This document shows, in pieces, positions 44,813-58,254 of a DNA stretch of 64,000 nucleotides (positions within the stretch are counted from its first letter, which is position 1; each line of letters opens with the position of its first letter). The DNA comes from Avena insularis (Eukaryota; Streptophyta; Magnoliopsida; Poales; Poaceae), in NCBI GenBank assembly GCA_023614405.1, contig JAJUPC010000037.1, positions 1,356,072-1,420,071 on the forward strand, read 5' to 3'. The notes below the pieces were generated by a model. It searched no databases. It saw only the letters and a program-made list of their open reading frames with translations, and was not told the DNA's origin. Made by a program: the position numbers and the translations under genes.

Positions 44813-45369
44813 TGTTGGGGATATGCTATATGGGTCCTCATAGCATGTCACCAATCCGCCTAACCCGGGTGGCACATAGTTGGTAGCAAGGCCTATAGCC
44901 TGCTGGGCGGCCTAGTTAGACGGATCCTAAAGGGAGGCCCATGCCGGATTAAGGAAGGCTACGCAGGAGTCACCGACATACGTGGAGCCTTGGAGTACAA
45001 GACATGGAAGACTAGTTCGTATTAGTGTAGGACTCTTTACCTTGTCTGGCAAGGACCTTTCCCTATAAATCCTAGGTCTGGGCGCCTTTATAAGCCGGCC
45101 CGTGGGAGCCTTTAGGGCAACGATAACAGACAACCTCTCAGATTGTTGCGTACAATGCGCAACACCTCGCACATCGAACCTATCTCTATAACTCGGCGTA
45201 TTGCCATTATAGTGATTTATAGCAGGAGTAGAGTTCCGCCACCGTTGTGGGACTTGAACCTGGGTAAGTTGTGTTACCTCGTACCCGCAAACTCTCCGCC
45301 TTACCCCACGTCTCTAAACATGCACTGTGAGGACCCCTCCATGGCGTACTCATCGGCAATACCACGACA
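44813..45369 (+). mobile_element. Tat 5' LTR
   Basis: 557 bp, TGTTGGGGATATGC to CACGACA. This is the only copy with a TG start. The reverse strand contains AGGTTCAAGTCCCAC, a B-box-like sequence shared by all three LTR copies. Confidence 0.92.
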
Positions 45370-45390
45370 GTTGGCACCCACCGTGGAGCC
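45370..45390 (+). promoter_or_regulatory. Tat primer-binding site region
   Basis: TTGGCACCCACCGTGGAGCC directly follows the LTR end. A TTGGC(G/A)CCCACCGTGG-type site is usual for Tat/Retand-like elements. Confidence 0.7.
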
Positions 45391-45882
45391 AGAGGCGCTT
45401 TGAGATCTATATCGAGCGAGGTCCAATCTCTTTGCGGGAATCGGCGATACCATAGCCATCGGTCGCGTTGTCTTCTCCGGCAATGTTCCGATCGTCCCGA
45501 TCGTCCCTCCTGATGAGTTTTGGGTGCCAGCAAAGACGAACCCCACGCGCTGCTTTGTCATCCCCTTCAGAGACATCCACATCTTCATCGGAGAAACTGA
45601 ATTGGGTCCTGGCTCCCAGGAAGTCGGAAACTCTTCAAGCAACCGCCTCCATCACCGCCATCGCCACCTAGCAGCCATCATGGCGGACGACACGGTGGAT
45701 CTCATAGATCACGCCACAATTCCCCTCCCCATGACGGAAAAGGGCATCAGCTAGAGCCATACGATGGACGTACATGGTTGGACAAGATCCAAGAGGCTCG
45801 GGAGCTCCCATACCTTGGGCCATGTTGTTTCGGACCAGTGATATGGGCCACAACCTACCCCAAGGGCCTCCGAATAGACAAT
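45391..45882 (+). other. Tat leader and gag start
   Basis: About 0.5 kb before the element D insertion. ATGGCGGACGACACGG begins at 45680. Frames are short and broken. The part from 45669 onward is mirrored at the left junction; 45391-45668 is unique. Confidence 0.55.
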
Positions 45883-45887
45883 ACCAT

Positions 45888-47482
45888 TGATGTGCTCGTC
45901 GTTCGACGTAGAGCTCGTTGGGAACCCCAAGAGGAAGGTATGATGGCACAGCAAGTTTTCCTCGATTCTGAAACCAAGGTTTAATCAAACCAGTAGGAGC
46001 AAGGAAACACCCCAAAGGTGTTACTAGCTGAGCTTTGGTAGGGCGCACTACCGGTGCTAGTAACAACGTGGAGACCTGCACAACACAACCACAGAACTTT
46101 GTCCCCAACTTGCGTTGTGGTTGTAAATCTCACGGTGTTTTCATGGAAAACAAAGGATTAAACGATCGAATAGAAAGAAGTAAAAGTTTACAGAAAGTAA
46201 ACACAAAGCAGTAAAAGATTGTAGATTGTATGCAAAGAGAAAGGACCGAGATCCATAGTTCACTAGAGGTGGCTCTCCTTAGATAGATAACATGTTGGGT
46301 GAACAAATTACAGCGAGGCAATTGACAAACACCGAGAAAGCAATACATGCATATACTAATCATCTTTACTCCTTTGAGACTTGATTGGGCATTACAACAT
46401 AATACATAGACCGCCATCCAACTGCATCTATGACTAATAATCCACCTTCAGGTTATCATCGAACCCCCTCCAGTATTAAGTTGCAAGCAACAGATTATTG
46501 CTTTATGAACTGCGTGTAAAGTAAACAATACGATTGTTCTATGAACAAATGATTGTTGTTTTCTCCCTACTAGCAACAGCACATCTAGTACCTTAGAGAT
46601 TTCTGTCACTTCCCCAGATTAACAGAGGCATGAACCCACTATCGAGCATAAATACTAACTCTTGGAGTTGCTAGCATCTACTTGGCCAAGATAGCTACTA
46701 ACAACGGAAAGCATGCAAGATCACAAATAACAAAGACATGATAGAATCAATAATGAATCTGAAATAGCATCTCAATATCCATTGGATCCCCGCAAACACA
46801 ACATGTATGAATTACAAATAGATGATCTTGATCATGAACGGAGCTCACAAGATCTAAACATGAAAGCACAAAGGAGGAGAACCAGCCATCTAGCTACTAC
46901 ATGGATCCGTAGTCCAAGGATGAACTACTCACGCATCACACCGGAGGCTTGCATGGTGATGAAGAAGGCCTCCAGGGTGAATTCCCCTCTCCGGTAGGGT
47001 GCCGAGAAGAGCTTCAGATCCCTCCCGATCTAGGGATGGAGATGACGGCGGCTATAGACTCTTTCGTGGATTTTTGATCGGGTACTTAGGGTTTTCGTCT
47101 CGAGGGCAATATATAGGCAGAAGGAGAGGCCGAGGGGGTGCCAGGGGCCACCACACCACCCCCTGGCGCGGGCCCAGCCTGGCCGCACGGCCAGGTGGTG
47201 TGGCCAGGCTCTGGCCCTTCTCCGTCTCGTATTTTGGCACTTGATCCCTTCCGGAAAAATAGGCACTTTGGCTTTTGTCCCGTCCAATTCCGAGAATATT
47301 CATTTTCTGACTTTCCTGGAACCAAAAACAGCAGAAAACAAGCAGCTGGCACTGTGGCTCTTGTTAATAGGTTAGTCCAAGAAATCATATGAAAAGTACT
47401 CCAAAGTTGGAACAAAACACAAGAAAGTGGATAAAACCAAGCATGGAACATAAAAAATTATAGATACATTTGCAATGTATCA
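45888..47482 (-). mobile_element. Element D 3' LTR, right copy
   Basis: 1595 bp, reverse strand TGATACATTGC to GAGCACATCA. It keeps GC-rich sequence that is altered in the left 3' LTR. Confidence 0.9.
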
Positions 47483-50190
47483 ACATCCCCAAGCTTAACT
47501 CCTGCTCGTCCTCGAGTAGGTAAGTGATAAAAAGAAAGAATTTTTGAGGTGACATGCACCATCAAAGACTTGATCAAAGTATTTGTAAAACATTCAAAGC
47601 TGGGATCATATTACTTCAATCATAACATGAAAGACAAAGTTCTAGCAATAAGCAAAGAAACTATGATGCAACATGAAAAGGCACAAACAAAAGATTCATG
47701 AATAACATGCTTTGCAAGACGTTTGTTTGTTTCACATAAAGAAAGCATGGCATAATAGTGTTCAGCTTGTCCCTCAATAGAGTAGCAAATATAAATGCAT
47801 AGGACACCTTCAAAGTTCATCAGAGTGACTAGATACAATAGTTTAAAACAAGCAATATCAAGTTATGCATCAATCAACTAGTCTTGGGACAATGCACATA
47901 GAACTAAGAATGGCCACTATGCTCTCAAAGTAAGTGCATAAAGATAGAAGGTGGAGACTCAATATAATGGTGGAAGAAAGGCCTTTGTAAAAGGAAGTAG
48001 GGATTCAAGTCTCATAAAGAGCTTCCAAAAATTATGGTACTTAAAGCTTTCATCTCTCATTGCCCCTATCATAAGCATCTTGAAGGTGATTAAGGTTAAA
48101 GTGACACAACTAAGAGGATATGGTTGACAAGTTATAAACCTAAATCTCATGCCCCTTACTTACGAAGACCGATCCTCATGCTACTCAACTTCAGTCATGA
48201 GTAAGCTCTTGTCATTATAAGTATATGTGTATCATAAAGAACCGCCAACGGCATACCCCTTGCACATGATACAGGAGCTTTCCCATAATGAAAATGACAA
48301 GGCAAGCAGACAATGAGCATCTTAGCAATCTTTTTATTTGCTATTTGCATAGGTTTTTACTGAGGATGCTTCATAGAGTGCTCATTATGGTGGTGCTGCA
48401 AGTTTCCATCATGATTAGGCATGGCTTAGGCTAGCGGCCCAGGCGTTTCTCTAACACACATACAAACTCCATGATCTTACAAGTTCCACTTTTATTTCAC
48501 ACCGCCGGGGTCCGTAAGCAAAAGAACATGATATCAACGGGGTACAAAGTACAAGTGCAATGTTGAAAGCATTCCCCATGAAACATGGTTCTGCTAATTT
48601 CAACTTATAAAGCGCAAGCATATACGCAACAAAGAAGGACCCAATGGTTCAAGTTTTTAGAGGCAAAAAGTAAAGTGTGCCATCAAGTTCGTGAGAGCTT
48701 TAATCACTAGTTTTCTCATAACAAGTTTAATTTGGAAGGTAAACAAAAGCATGAATATACTTGGAATAGCATAAGCTAGTAGGTAGGTATGGTGGACTCT
48801 TTGGAATAACTTGGTTTAGGGAGTTGTATGCGTGAGTGGAACTCATACTTGGTTGTGGAGGCTAGCAAAAGACTGGGAGCGACAAACTAAGAGAGCAATA
48901 ATGGCCATAATCATGCAGAGTGACAAAACACGATTGATCAAAGCATAAAGTGATACTACAAGTTGAAAACTAAAGGATCATAAAGGCTATGGTGACTTGA
49001 GATAGTCATAACATGGTGTGAGCATGCGCCAAGTCGACCCAAATAAAGCATCAAAGGAGAATACCACTATACTATGCTTTAATATGCTAAAACAACGCAT
49101 GATTCATCCAAGGCACATTAAGAAATATCAATTGTTTATAACAAGTCATTCTACAGCAAAGAATACTAAGCATAAAGCCAAAACAATATCAAGAATGGCA
49201 TGACAAAGCATAGGCCATAGTCAAAAACGAGCTCTTTTTACCACATAAGTATGAACTTTCCTACTCTTTTCCAAACCAAACCAAACCAAACCATTTGCAA
49301 ACCAATGTATGAAAGAGGGGGTCCAACCAATTTATTCAGAAAACTAAGCAAACCAAGCAAACTAAAAACCAAAACGAAAACGAAAAAGAAGACGCTCCAA
49401 GAACAACACAACTGTGCATGAAACGATAAAAATGAAGCGTTTGGAAGAAACCTAGGATTTTTATTGATGAAGAAGGGGATGCCTTGGGCATCCCCAAGCT
49501 TTAACACTTTTACTTCTTGGATATTTCTTGGGGTGACACGTGTGGCATCCCCAAGCTTGAGCTTTAGTCCATCCTTCATCTCATTACTCATTCCTTCCAT
49601 ACACCTGAAAATTTTCCTTCATACAAAACTTCACACAATCTTTATTAGCAACATTAGTGCACTCAAGATAAATAAGTCTTAAGGTTCAGTTCTAACACTA
49701 AATAAACTTCCATTAGAACACTACCTACTATAGCACCTCCTTCAAAAAGCTCAATTCCCCAAAAGAACTCAAAAAGAAACCAACAAGAAGCATATGCAGA
49801 AAATGGCAGAAATCTGTCAAAACAGACCAGAAGGTAAAGACGAATTTTTTCGAAGACCTTCTGTTGCTCAAATCAAAACGTATTGAACTAACGAAAGTTA
49901 GATAACAACCTGGGGCAGAAGCACAAAAAATCACAGCTCAATCCGACATACAGAGCTCTCTCACGAATTTGTACGGTGAAGCACAAAAATCTGTTTCGGG
50001 ACAGCAACTTTCCCAATCATTACTTCACTCTCATTAGAGGTTACTCTTGGCACAAAAAGCAAATAAAAAGGATAAGGAAAGGTTATTACAGAGGTAATAA
50101 CTTCCAAGACTGATCTAAAACTTTTGGGTTATCTCCCAATAAATACTTCTCTTTAACGCCTTTAAGTCAGGCATAAGAAGCAAAGAAAGA
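47483..50190 (-). other. Element D non-coding internal region, right copy
   Basis: Mirror of 34156-36856, nearly identical. No gene supported. Confidence 0.7.
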
Positions 50191-51510
50191 ATCAAGTGTT
50201 CTCAAATGAAGAAGCATTAAAACCAACTTTCTTGCCCTTACCTCTCTTATTTTTATTCTTATCCTTTGGGAAAATGTGATTGTTTGGTGGAGAAGAAAGG
50301 TGCATGGTCCCCTTTCCCACCAGGGGCGAATCTACTAGGTAGGCTTCGATAGGCTCGAGCCTACCCTCAATTTGTTGTAGAATATCCCCACCTAGGCATC
50401 TCACTTCCTACCCATCTAGCGGCGGCGCCATTAGAGATGCATCTGTAGCTTCCGTTCGTGTGGAGAAGACGATGACCAAACTTGCTTGGACCATCCTAAT
50501 GGGCCTTTAACTCCAGAGTAGGGGCATGCAACAAATTAAGCCCAACGTTGTCTAGTGTTACCCTTTTTATTTTCCTGAAACGAGTATTAGTTCTGCTTTT
50601 CATTAGTCTCCATTTCTCTCTCTCTAAAAAATGGTCCTAGGCGAGATCCCGTAGCCAAACTGGTCTGGTGGTAAATATGACTATATTGCGTCTATTATTT
50701 AATTTACCTAAAGAACCACTATAGTCTCTTAATGGTGTTCTCAGTTTATTTTAAATGCTAAACGATAACTAAATGTTTAGTGTAGTGCAAATAGTCTTGC
50801 TTATTTGAGTTTCAGCGCAGCTCATCTTTTGGTAATATGGATATGCGCAGATCCCAACTCATTTGAGGTTGACGAATTGTCACACATTTCTACTTTTAGA
50901 CATGTGTTTTTTACCAAGTTATCACATTGTTTTTCTCGGACACAGACCAAGTTTAGGAAGTTATCTCATAGTACGAAAACAATACGTGTTTGCGCAAGAA
51001 TGATTGTGCATCGTCTATGTTTGTCTCAAATTGGTTGTCTTAGTTCTAGAAACTTTTTTAGTTGGTGTCTTCCAGCCCACCCTCTGTTTTCATTCTGGAT
51101 TCACCACTGTTTCCCACGTCTATTATTGCTCCAAGGAGTTCTAATAGGGACCTTCCAAGTGTAATTTGTCCTTTTCCTGCACATTCAATAACAAGATAAT
51201 CAGTAGAAATCATTTTCCCAGGGATCTTTGTAAACACTCCTTCAGATATTCCAATAGGTAATATTGTAGCATTATTAGCATCATCCTCATTACATTGGAG
51301 GAAATCTCCTCCCACAACAGCATCTAAAGCATATCTATAGCAAAGAGCAATCCCAAGGTAAAAACTGCTAAGGAACAAGCCTTGAGTCATTTTGGGCTTA
51401 GTTTTTTCATGTAGGTCAGAGATTCTAGACCAAGCTTCCTTAAAACTTTCCTCAATTCCTTGTTTAAAAGTGAAATCATTTCCTCGGGTGACATAGTGAT
51501 TGGAGCAAGG
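50191..51510 (-). pseudogene. Element D gag/protease-like remnant, right copy
   Basis: Mirror of 32827-34155. Reverse-strand frame 51390-51058 reads GLFLSSFYLGIALCYRYALD and GGDFLQCNEDDANN. ILPIGISEGVFTKIPGK and TLGRSLLELLGAIIDVG come next. The frame is then interrupted by the hAT element and resumes at 50312. One frameshift seen in the left arm (near 33110) is absent here. Confidence 0.65.
50321..51109. mobile_element. hAT-type non-autonomous element, right copy
   Basis: 789 bp with the same CAGGGGCGAATCTAC and CAGTGGTGAATCCAG ends and the same 8-bp duplication (TTTCCCAC at 50313-50320 and 51110-51117). Confidence 0.85.
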
Positions 51511-51730
51511 CTAGACATGAAGGCAACTTAAGATAGGAACTAATTTTTTTGTGTTTTTCAAATAAGAAAGCAAACTTGTAAAACTAATTTTTTTGTGTTT
51601 TTGACAAAGAAACAAGAAAACAAAACAAAAGAAATTAAGCAAAACAAAAACAACAAAGTAAAGAGATTGGTTATGAGGGACTCCCTTGTGAAGATGTCCT
51701 TGACTCACCAAGAAGCGCCTTAAAAGATCT

Positions 51731-53311
51731 TGATGTGCTCGCTGCTCGACGTAGAGCCTGTTGGGAACCCCAATAGGAAGGTATGATGAGCACAGCAGCA
51801 AGTTTTCCCTTAGTTATGAAACCAAAGTTTAATCGAACCAGTAGGAGCAAGGAAACACCCCAAAGGTGTTACTAGCTGAGCTTTGGCAGGCGGCACTACC
51901 GGTGCTAGTAGCAACGTGGAGACCTGTAACACAACCACAGAACTTAGCCCCAAACTTGCCATGAGGTTGTCAATCTCACCGTGTTTTATGGAAAACAAAG
52001 GATTAAACGACGAATGGAAAGAAGTAAAGTTTGCGTAAAGTAAACACAAAGCAGTAAAGATTGTAGATTGTATGCAAAGAGAAAGGACTGGATCCATAGT
52101 TCACTAGAGGTGGCTCTCCTTAGATAGATAACATCTTTGGTCAAGAACAAATTACAGCGGGGTAATTGACAAACACCGAGAAAGCAATACATGCATATAC
52201 TAATCATCTTGACTCCTTTGAGACTTGATTGGGCATTACAACATAATACATAGACCGCCATCCAACTGCATCTATGACTAATAATCCACCTTCAGGTTAT
52301 CATCCAAACCCCCTCCAGTATTAAGTTGCAAGCTATAGATTATTGCTTTACGAACTGCGTGTAAAGTAAACAATACGATTGTTCTATGAACAAAGGATTG
52401 TTGTTTTCTCCCTAGTAGCAACAGCACATCTAGTACCTTAGAGATTTCTGTCACTTCCCCAGATTACAAGAGGCATGAACCCACTATCGAGCATAAATAC
52501 TAACTCTTGGAGTTTCTAGCATCTACTTGGCTAAGATAGCTACTAACAACGGAAAGCATGCAAGATCACAAATAACAAAGACATGATAGAATCAATAATA
52601 AATCTGAAATAGCATCTTAATATCCATCGGATCCCCGCAAACACAAGATGTATGAATTACAAATAGATGATCTTGATCATGAACGGAGCTCAGAAGATCT
52701 AAACATGAAAGCACAAAGGAGGAGAACCAGCCATCTAGCTACTACATGGATCCATAGTCCAAGGATGAACTACTCACGCATCACACCGGAGGCTTGCATG
52801 GTGATGAAGAAGGCCTCCAGGGTGAATTCCCCTCTCCGGTAGGGTGCCGAGAAGAGCTTCAGATCCCTCCCGATCTAGGGATGGAGATGACGGCCATGCA
52901 CTCTTCGTGGATTTTGATCGGTGCTTAGGGTTTTCGTCTCGAGGGCAATATATAGGCGGAAGGAGAGGCCGAGGGTGCGGGGCCACCACACCACCAGCGT
53001 GGGCCCGGCCTGGCCGCGGCCAGGTGGTGTGGCCGGCCTCTGGCCCTTCTCCGTCTCGTATTTTGGCACTTGATCCCTTTCGGAAAAATAGGCACTTTGG
53101 CTTTTGTCCCGTCCAATTCCGAGAATATTCATTTTCTGACTTTCCTGGAACCAAAAACAGCAGAAAACAAGCAGCTGGCACTATGGCTCTTGTTAATAGG
53201 TTAGTCCAAGAAATCATATGAAAAGGACTCCAAAGTTGGAACAAAACACAAGAAAGTGGATAAAATCAAGCATGGAACATCAAAAATTATAGATACATTT
53301 GCAATGTATCA
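51731..53311 (-). mobile_element. Element D 5' LTR, right copy
   Basis: 1581 bp. The palindrome block is two bases shorter than in the left copy (CCTGGCCGCGGCCAGG). The primer site that should follow (51704-51722) is garbled compared with the intact left copy. Confidence 0.88.
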
Positions 53312-53316
53312 ACCAT

Positions 53317-54420
53317 CAAGCCATATAACAACACTGCTAGGCCAGCAACGTGATTGCAGGACTATAGTGAAGCGATCCACATCGCAGGGGGAAACCCCAA
53401 CGTCGCTGTCAAGTACCTCCCACTCATGTTGACCGACACCACCTGACAATGGATCAACAACTAACTAGAGAAATGAATATGCAATTGGTTGGACATGCAT
53501 GAAGCGTTACAAAGAATTTCGAGGGTACGTACAAATGTCCCTGCACGGTCAGAGACTTACAGCGGTGTGTGCAAGAAAAGGATGAAACCTCTCGTTTACC
53601 TCTCTCTCGCTGGCTCGATATGAAAAATTCTGCAGGGTGCACGAACAGATCGCTATGGCCGCCTTCATTGATGGTCTAGAAAAGGGAACTTTGCTCCAGC
53701 ATACGTTGAAGCGCAAGCAAGACAACAATGAGCTCAACCTCAACGCAATGATCGCCATGGCTAGCGAGTTCGCCGCTGCTGACGACAACGCGCGTGGATC
53801 GTTGCCGGTGATAGCAATCCCTACCTAGGCCAGGAATAACAACAATATTAAGCGGAAGAATCCACCTGAAGAGAAGCAAGTAGCCGATATGGTCACCGCA
53901 ACATTCACTGGCAGAGGCAATGACGGACAGTGTGGATGTGGTCGGGGGGCTAGAAGTGGCCAGCAGAGGAGTGACACTACACCCTCAGCGCCCCGCGTTC
54001 TCCAAATGTACGAAGAGTACCGCGATATGCCGTGTTTCGTCCATCTTGACGCCAATGGCAAATCCACCCACACCAACTACTAGTGCAAGTTTGTCAATGA
54101 TCTCAAGGAGTACCCTGAGTCTGGCAACAAGCGAAGTCGGAAACACAGACCCATGGAAAAGGCAAAGGAAAGAAGAAGGAGGAAGAGCCCAAGGAATCAA
54201 CTGCATGGATGAGGACATGGACCCAAAACTTCCGACAAGGGAGAGGATAAAGGAAAATCCTTCAAAAGAAGGCTCCATGTTACTACACCTTCCTTGGCAC
54301 CCCAACCGTCCGGGCTCAGAAAACCTCTCTAAGGATACTGATGGCTACCCTCCCTCTGGTTCCCTAGTGCGTCAGGTGGTCGGAAGTTCCAATTACTTGG
54401 GATAGGAAAGATCAAACAGA
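53317..54420 (+). pseudogene. gag: Tat Gag, right copy
   Basis: Mirror of the left Gag. It resumes after element D with AIHIAGGNPNVAVKYLPLML and TDTT. After stops and shifts comes MHEQIAMAAFIDGLEKGTLL with HTLKRKQDNNELNLNAMIAM, then the Gly/Arg linker GRGNDGQCGCGRGARSG and YEEYRDMPCFVHLD. It is more frame-broken than the left copy around 53560-53640 and 53770. Confidence 0.82.
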
Positions 54421-54908
54421 ACTGATCCGAACAGAGAACCAGTATGCCATGGTCATCAACCCTTTGATTGACAGCGTGGAGTTCACCAAGTGCCTCGTGG
54501 ATGGGAAGCAGATCAACATCATGTACTGGATACACCGCACAAGATGAACATGACGGAGACCCAGCTAAGGAAGAGCAACACCATGTTCCATGGGATTGTC
54601 CCCGTCCGACAAGCAAATTCCCTAGGCTGCATCACCCTTCCGTCGCTTTTGGTGATGTCAACAACCGCCAAGAACGCATGACCTTTGAAGTGGTGCCCTT
54701 CAAGAGAATGTACCACGTCATCTTCGGACACGACATATTCCACTCCTTCCTTGCAAGGCCATGCTTTGTCTACAACAAGCTCAAGATTCCTGGACCAAAT
54801 GGCGTCGTCACCGTTTACGGAAGCTTCACCAAGGCACGGGAGTGCGAGCTCAGTGAAGCCGCCTTCGCCGAAGCAGTCCTCTACAGTGAGGAGTTCAAGG
54901 AGATCTAG
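54421..54908 (+). pseudogene. Tat aspartic protease, right copy
   Basis: It has the same tail as the left copy (FEVVPFKRMYHVIFGHDIF to EEFKEI), but the active-site segment near 54490-54530 is scrambled: the DSGSS stretch of the left copy reads through a deletion and frame change. Non-functional. Confidence 0.8.
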
Positions 54909-55079
54909 AACCAAGTCGATGCCTCGAAGATGCGGTTTCAAGAAGCGATCATCACTGCAAAACCGCCTTCAAGGCCATCAAGACCAAGCGGTGGAGCTTG
55001 TCGAAGGTGATTCCTCCAAGACCACCGCCATTGGCACAGACCTGGATCCCAAATAGGAAAGCGTGCTCGTCGAGTTCCT

Positions 55080-55949
55080 CCGTGATAATGGGACATCTTT
55101 GCCTAGCAACCTGCCGACATGAAAGGTGTACCTAGGGAACTTGCCGAGCACAGCTTGAATATTGATCCTAACGCCAAACCGAGGAAACAACCTCACGATG
55201 CTTTGGGGATGAAAGACAAAGGGCTATAGGAAAAGAAATAGCTAGGTTACTTAAGGCTGGCTTTATCTGAGAAGTTATTCACACCTGATGGGTAGCAAAT
55301 CCTGTACTTGTCCCCAAAAAGGGAACCAATAAATTAAGAGTGCGTTGATTTCACCGGCTTGAACAAAGCGTGTCCGAAGGATCTGTTTGCTTTGCCTCGC
55401 ATTGACCAAGTCATTGATTCGACGGCTGGCTCGGAACTTCTGTGTTTTCTCGATGCCTATTCAGGATACCACTAGATCCGGATGCGAAAGTCGGACCAAT
55501 TGGCCACTTCGTTCACCACACCCTATGGCACATATTGCTACGTCACGATGCCCTTTGGGTTGAAAAACGCTGGTGCCATGTACCAGCGGACGATGCAACA
55601 TTGCCTGCACGACCAAATAGGTCGCAACATACACGCTTACATGGACGGCATCGTGGTAATGTCAAAGAAATCAAATGATCTTATCGCTGACTTGCAGGAA
55701 ACCTTCGACAATATCTGGAAATACAACATGATGCTGAACCCAAAGAAGTGCATCTTCGGGGTACCATCCGGAAAATTGTTGGGCTTCATCATTTTGCATC
55801 ACGGAATCAAGGTGAACCCAGGGAAAATCAAGGCCATCCTCGATATCAAACGCCCGACATGCCTGAAGGACATACAAAGGCTCACAGGCTGCGTTGCAGT
55901 AGTAAGCCGGTTCATCATCCGACTTGGTGAGAAGGCTATGCGGCTCTAG
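55080..55949 (+). pseudogene. Tat reverse transcriptase, right copy
   Basis: The open part 55482-55949 is almost identical to the left copy, including the YMDG active-site change. Upstream LPRIDQVIDSTAG and LCFLDAYSGYH are present, with the same stops before 55480. Confidence 0.9.
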
Positions 55950-57013
55950 AAGTTGCTTAAGAAGGCAGACAAATTCACATGGATGGACGAAGCTGACGCA
56001 TCACTTTAGGAGTTGAAGAGAATACTATCCTCCCTACCTATACTTCTAGTACCGGTGCCAAGGGAGCCCATGTTAGTTTACATGGCGGCAACCAACCGAG
56101 TAATCAGCATTGTCATCATGGTGGAGCGCAAGGAACCAACGCACGAGTATGGAGTTCCGCGGCCCGTTTACTATGTAAGCGAGGTCTTGGCGGAATCCTA
56201 GCAGCGTTACCCGCACTACCAGAAGATAGCTTATGGAGTTTTCCTTGCTTCACGTAAGCTAAGGCATTATTTCCAGGAGCACCCCATCACAGTAGTGAGC
56301 AAAGCTCCACTGTCCGACATCATCAACAGTGATGCTACAAGGACAGTGGCAAAGTGGGCATTCAACACCACCTTCGACATCACCTATAAGCGACGTGGCG
56401 CTACCAAGTCACAAGCATTGGCGGATTTTCTTGCAGATTGGACAGAACTTCCAGAAGACACTCATGTACTAGAACCAGAGTATTGGGTCATGCACTTTGA
56501 TGGATCGAAGTTACTCAATGTCTCGGGGGATGATGTATTATTACAATCACCAACATGAGAGAAGCTGCAATACGTCTTGCAGATCCACTTCAACGCTACC
56601 AATAACATGGCGGAGTATGAGGCCCTCATTCACGGACTTCGCGTAGCCAAGGATATTGGCATCAAGCGCAAAGTTTGTTGTGGAGGTTCTGACTTGGTTG
56701 CCCAGCAAGTAGCTGGCACCTGGAACGTGCGAAACCCTATGATGGCGGCATATCGAGACGGCAGTAACAAATAGCCAAGTGCTTCGATGGCTACGAAGTC
56801 AAGTATGTCAAAAGGGATGATAATGAGGTGGTAGATCTGATGTCAAAGCTTGGATCAGCTCGTCGACCAATTCCGCCAGGCGTTTTCCGGGAGCATTTAT
56901 GGACTCCATTCGTGAAGGTAGCGGACCCCGACAACCCGGATAGAGTGGATTCATTTGCTAACACAGGAACAGTGACCTCTTCGGCTTGGATGAAGCATTC
57001 ATGGATTATCTAG
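55950..57013 (+). pseudogene. Tat dual RNase H region, right copy
   Basis: Same order as the left: VYYVSEVLAES, ADFLADWTELPEDTHVLE, WVMHFDGSKL, NNMAEYEALIHGLRVA and CGGSDLVAQQV. An added frame break lies near 56355 and another near 56760, where the left copy is open. Confidence 0.85.
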
Positions 57014-58254
57014 AAGACCGAACTTGGCTCGCCGACGAAGTTGAAAGCTGGCAAATAGTATGCAGAGCAAAAGGCTACGTCATTATCGACGGCCAGCTAT
57101 ACAAAAGAAGTACCACAGGAGTCTTCTTACCAGCAGCAAGTTATTGAAATCCTTAGAGAAATACATCTCGGAGATTGCGGGAATCACGCCGCTCCCTGAT
57201 AGTTGGTGGCTAAGGCCTTTTGACAAGGATTCTATTGGATAACTGCCAAGGCGGACGCTGACAAGTTGGTACAAACATGCCTTGCGTGTCAGTTTTATGC
57301 AAGACAACCAAGTGTTCCTGCTGAAGAATTGCGAACAATACCAATAACTTGGCCGTTCGCAGTCTAGGGGATGGACATGGTGGGGCCTTTGCAGACAGCA
57401 CCCTGTGGATTCACACGCTTGCTAGTAGCAATGGACAAGTTAACGAAATGGATTAAATCTAAACCCATTAGAAAGCTTGATGGGCCAACAGCCCTAAAGT
57501 TTGTCCAAGATCTAGTGGTGAGATTTGGTCTCCCGCATAGCATCATCACCTAATATGGCAAAAACTTATCTCTTGGAGAAGTTGAGGAATACTGTCATTA
57601 GAAAGGCATCCGCCTTGACCTAGCATTTGTGGCACATCCACAGTCAAATGGGCAAGTTGAAAGGGACAATGGACTAATTCTGCACAGAATCAAGCCACGC
57701 TTAGAGGCACCGCTACATAGAGCAGCTGGAGCCTAGGCGGAGGAACTACCATTTGTCTTGTCGAGTTTACGAACAACACCCAACAGATCCACCGGCTTAA
57801 CTCCTTTCTTCATGGTTTATGGAGAAGAAGCAGTTCTCCCATCTGACATCCTCCACGATGCACCAAGGGTTTCCGCCTACAAGGAGGATGGCACTGAAGA
57901 ATCCAGATGACTATCTATGGACCTACTTGAAGAAGAGCACGCGTCTTTGGCATGCCGAAGATCTGCTACTCAGCGAAGCTGCTGCGGCTACCATAATCGC
58001 CCGTGGCGTCACTCGTTTAAAGAGTGGGATCAGTGCTTAGACTCAAGCGAGAAATCACACAAACTATCCCCGACTTGTGAAGGAACGTTCGTCATAAGCA
58101 AAGCATTGCTAAATGGTTCCTGTTACCTCGTCGATATTCGTGAGTTTAAAGATAGGCCAAAAAATCGCAAGCACAAGCAACGTGACTCTGATGATGATTA
58201 CCCGGAGACAAATCGGCCATGGAACATAGCACAACCTCGCCCTTTTACAATTAG
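57014..58254 (+). pseudogene. Tat integrase, right copy
   Basis: MDMVGPLQTAPCGFTRLLVA at 57371 onward, SNGQVERDNGLILHR, and the tail YLVDIREFKDRPKNRK. Same stop after PHSIIT as the left copy. The C-terminal region (57900-58030) has extra indels. It ends tail-to-tail with the antisense ORF. Confidence 0.82.

Larger units (their letters stand above)
45888..53311 (-). mobile_element. Element D, right copy
   Basis: Reverse-strand mirror of 31030-38442: 5' LTR 53311-51731, 3' LTR 47482-45888, flanked by ACCAT (45883-45887 and 53312-53316), i.e. ATGGT on the element strand. Same hAT insertion and same non-coding internal region. Confidence 0.93.

Noticed and set aside
38662..45668. Spacer as a missed-adapter hairpin point
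   Set aside because: A simple fold-back read has no unique loop; here 7 kb of unrelated, internally consistent sequence lies between arms. A more complex chimera is still possible and is listed as a finding.
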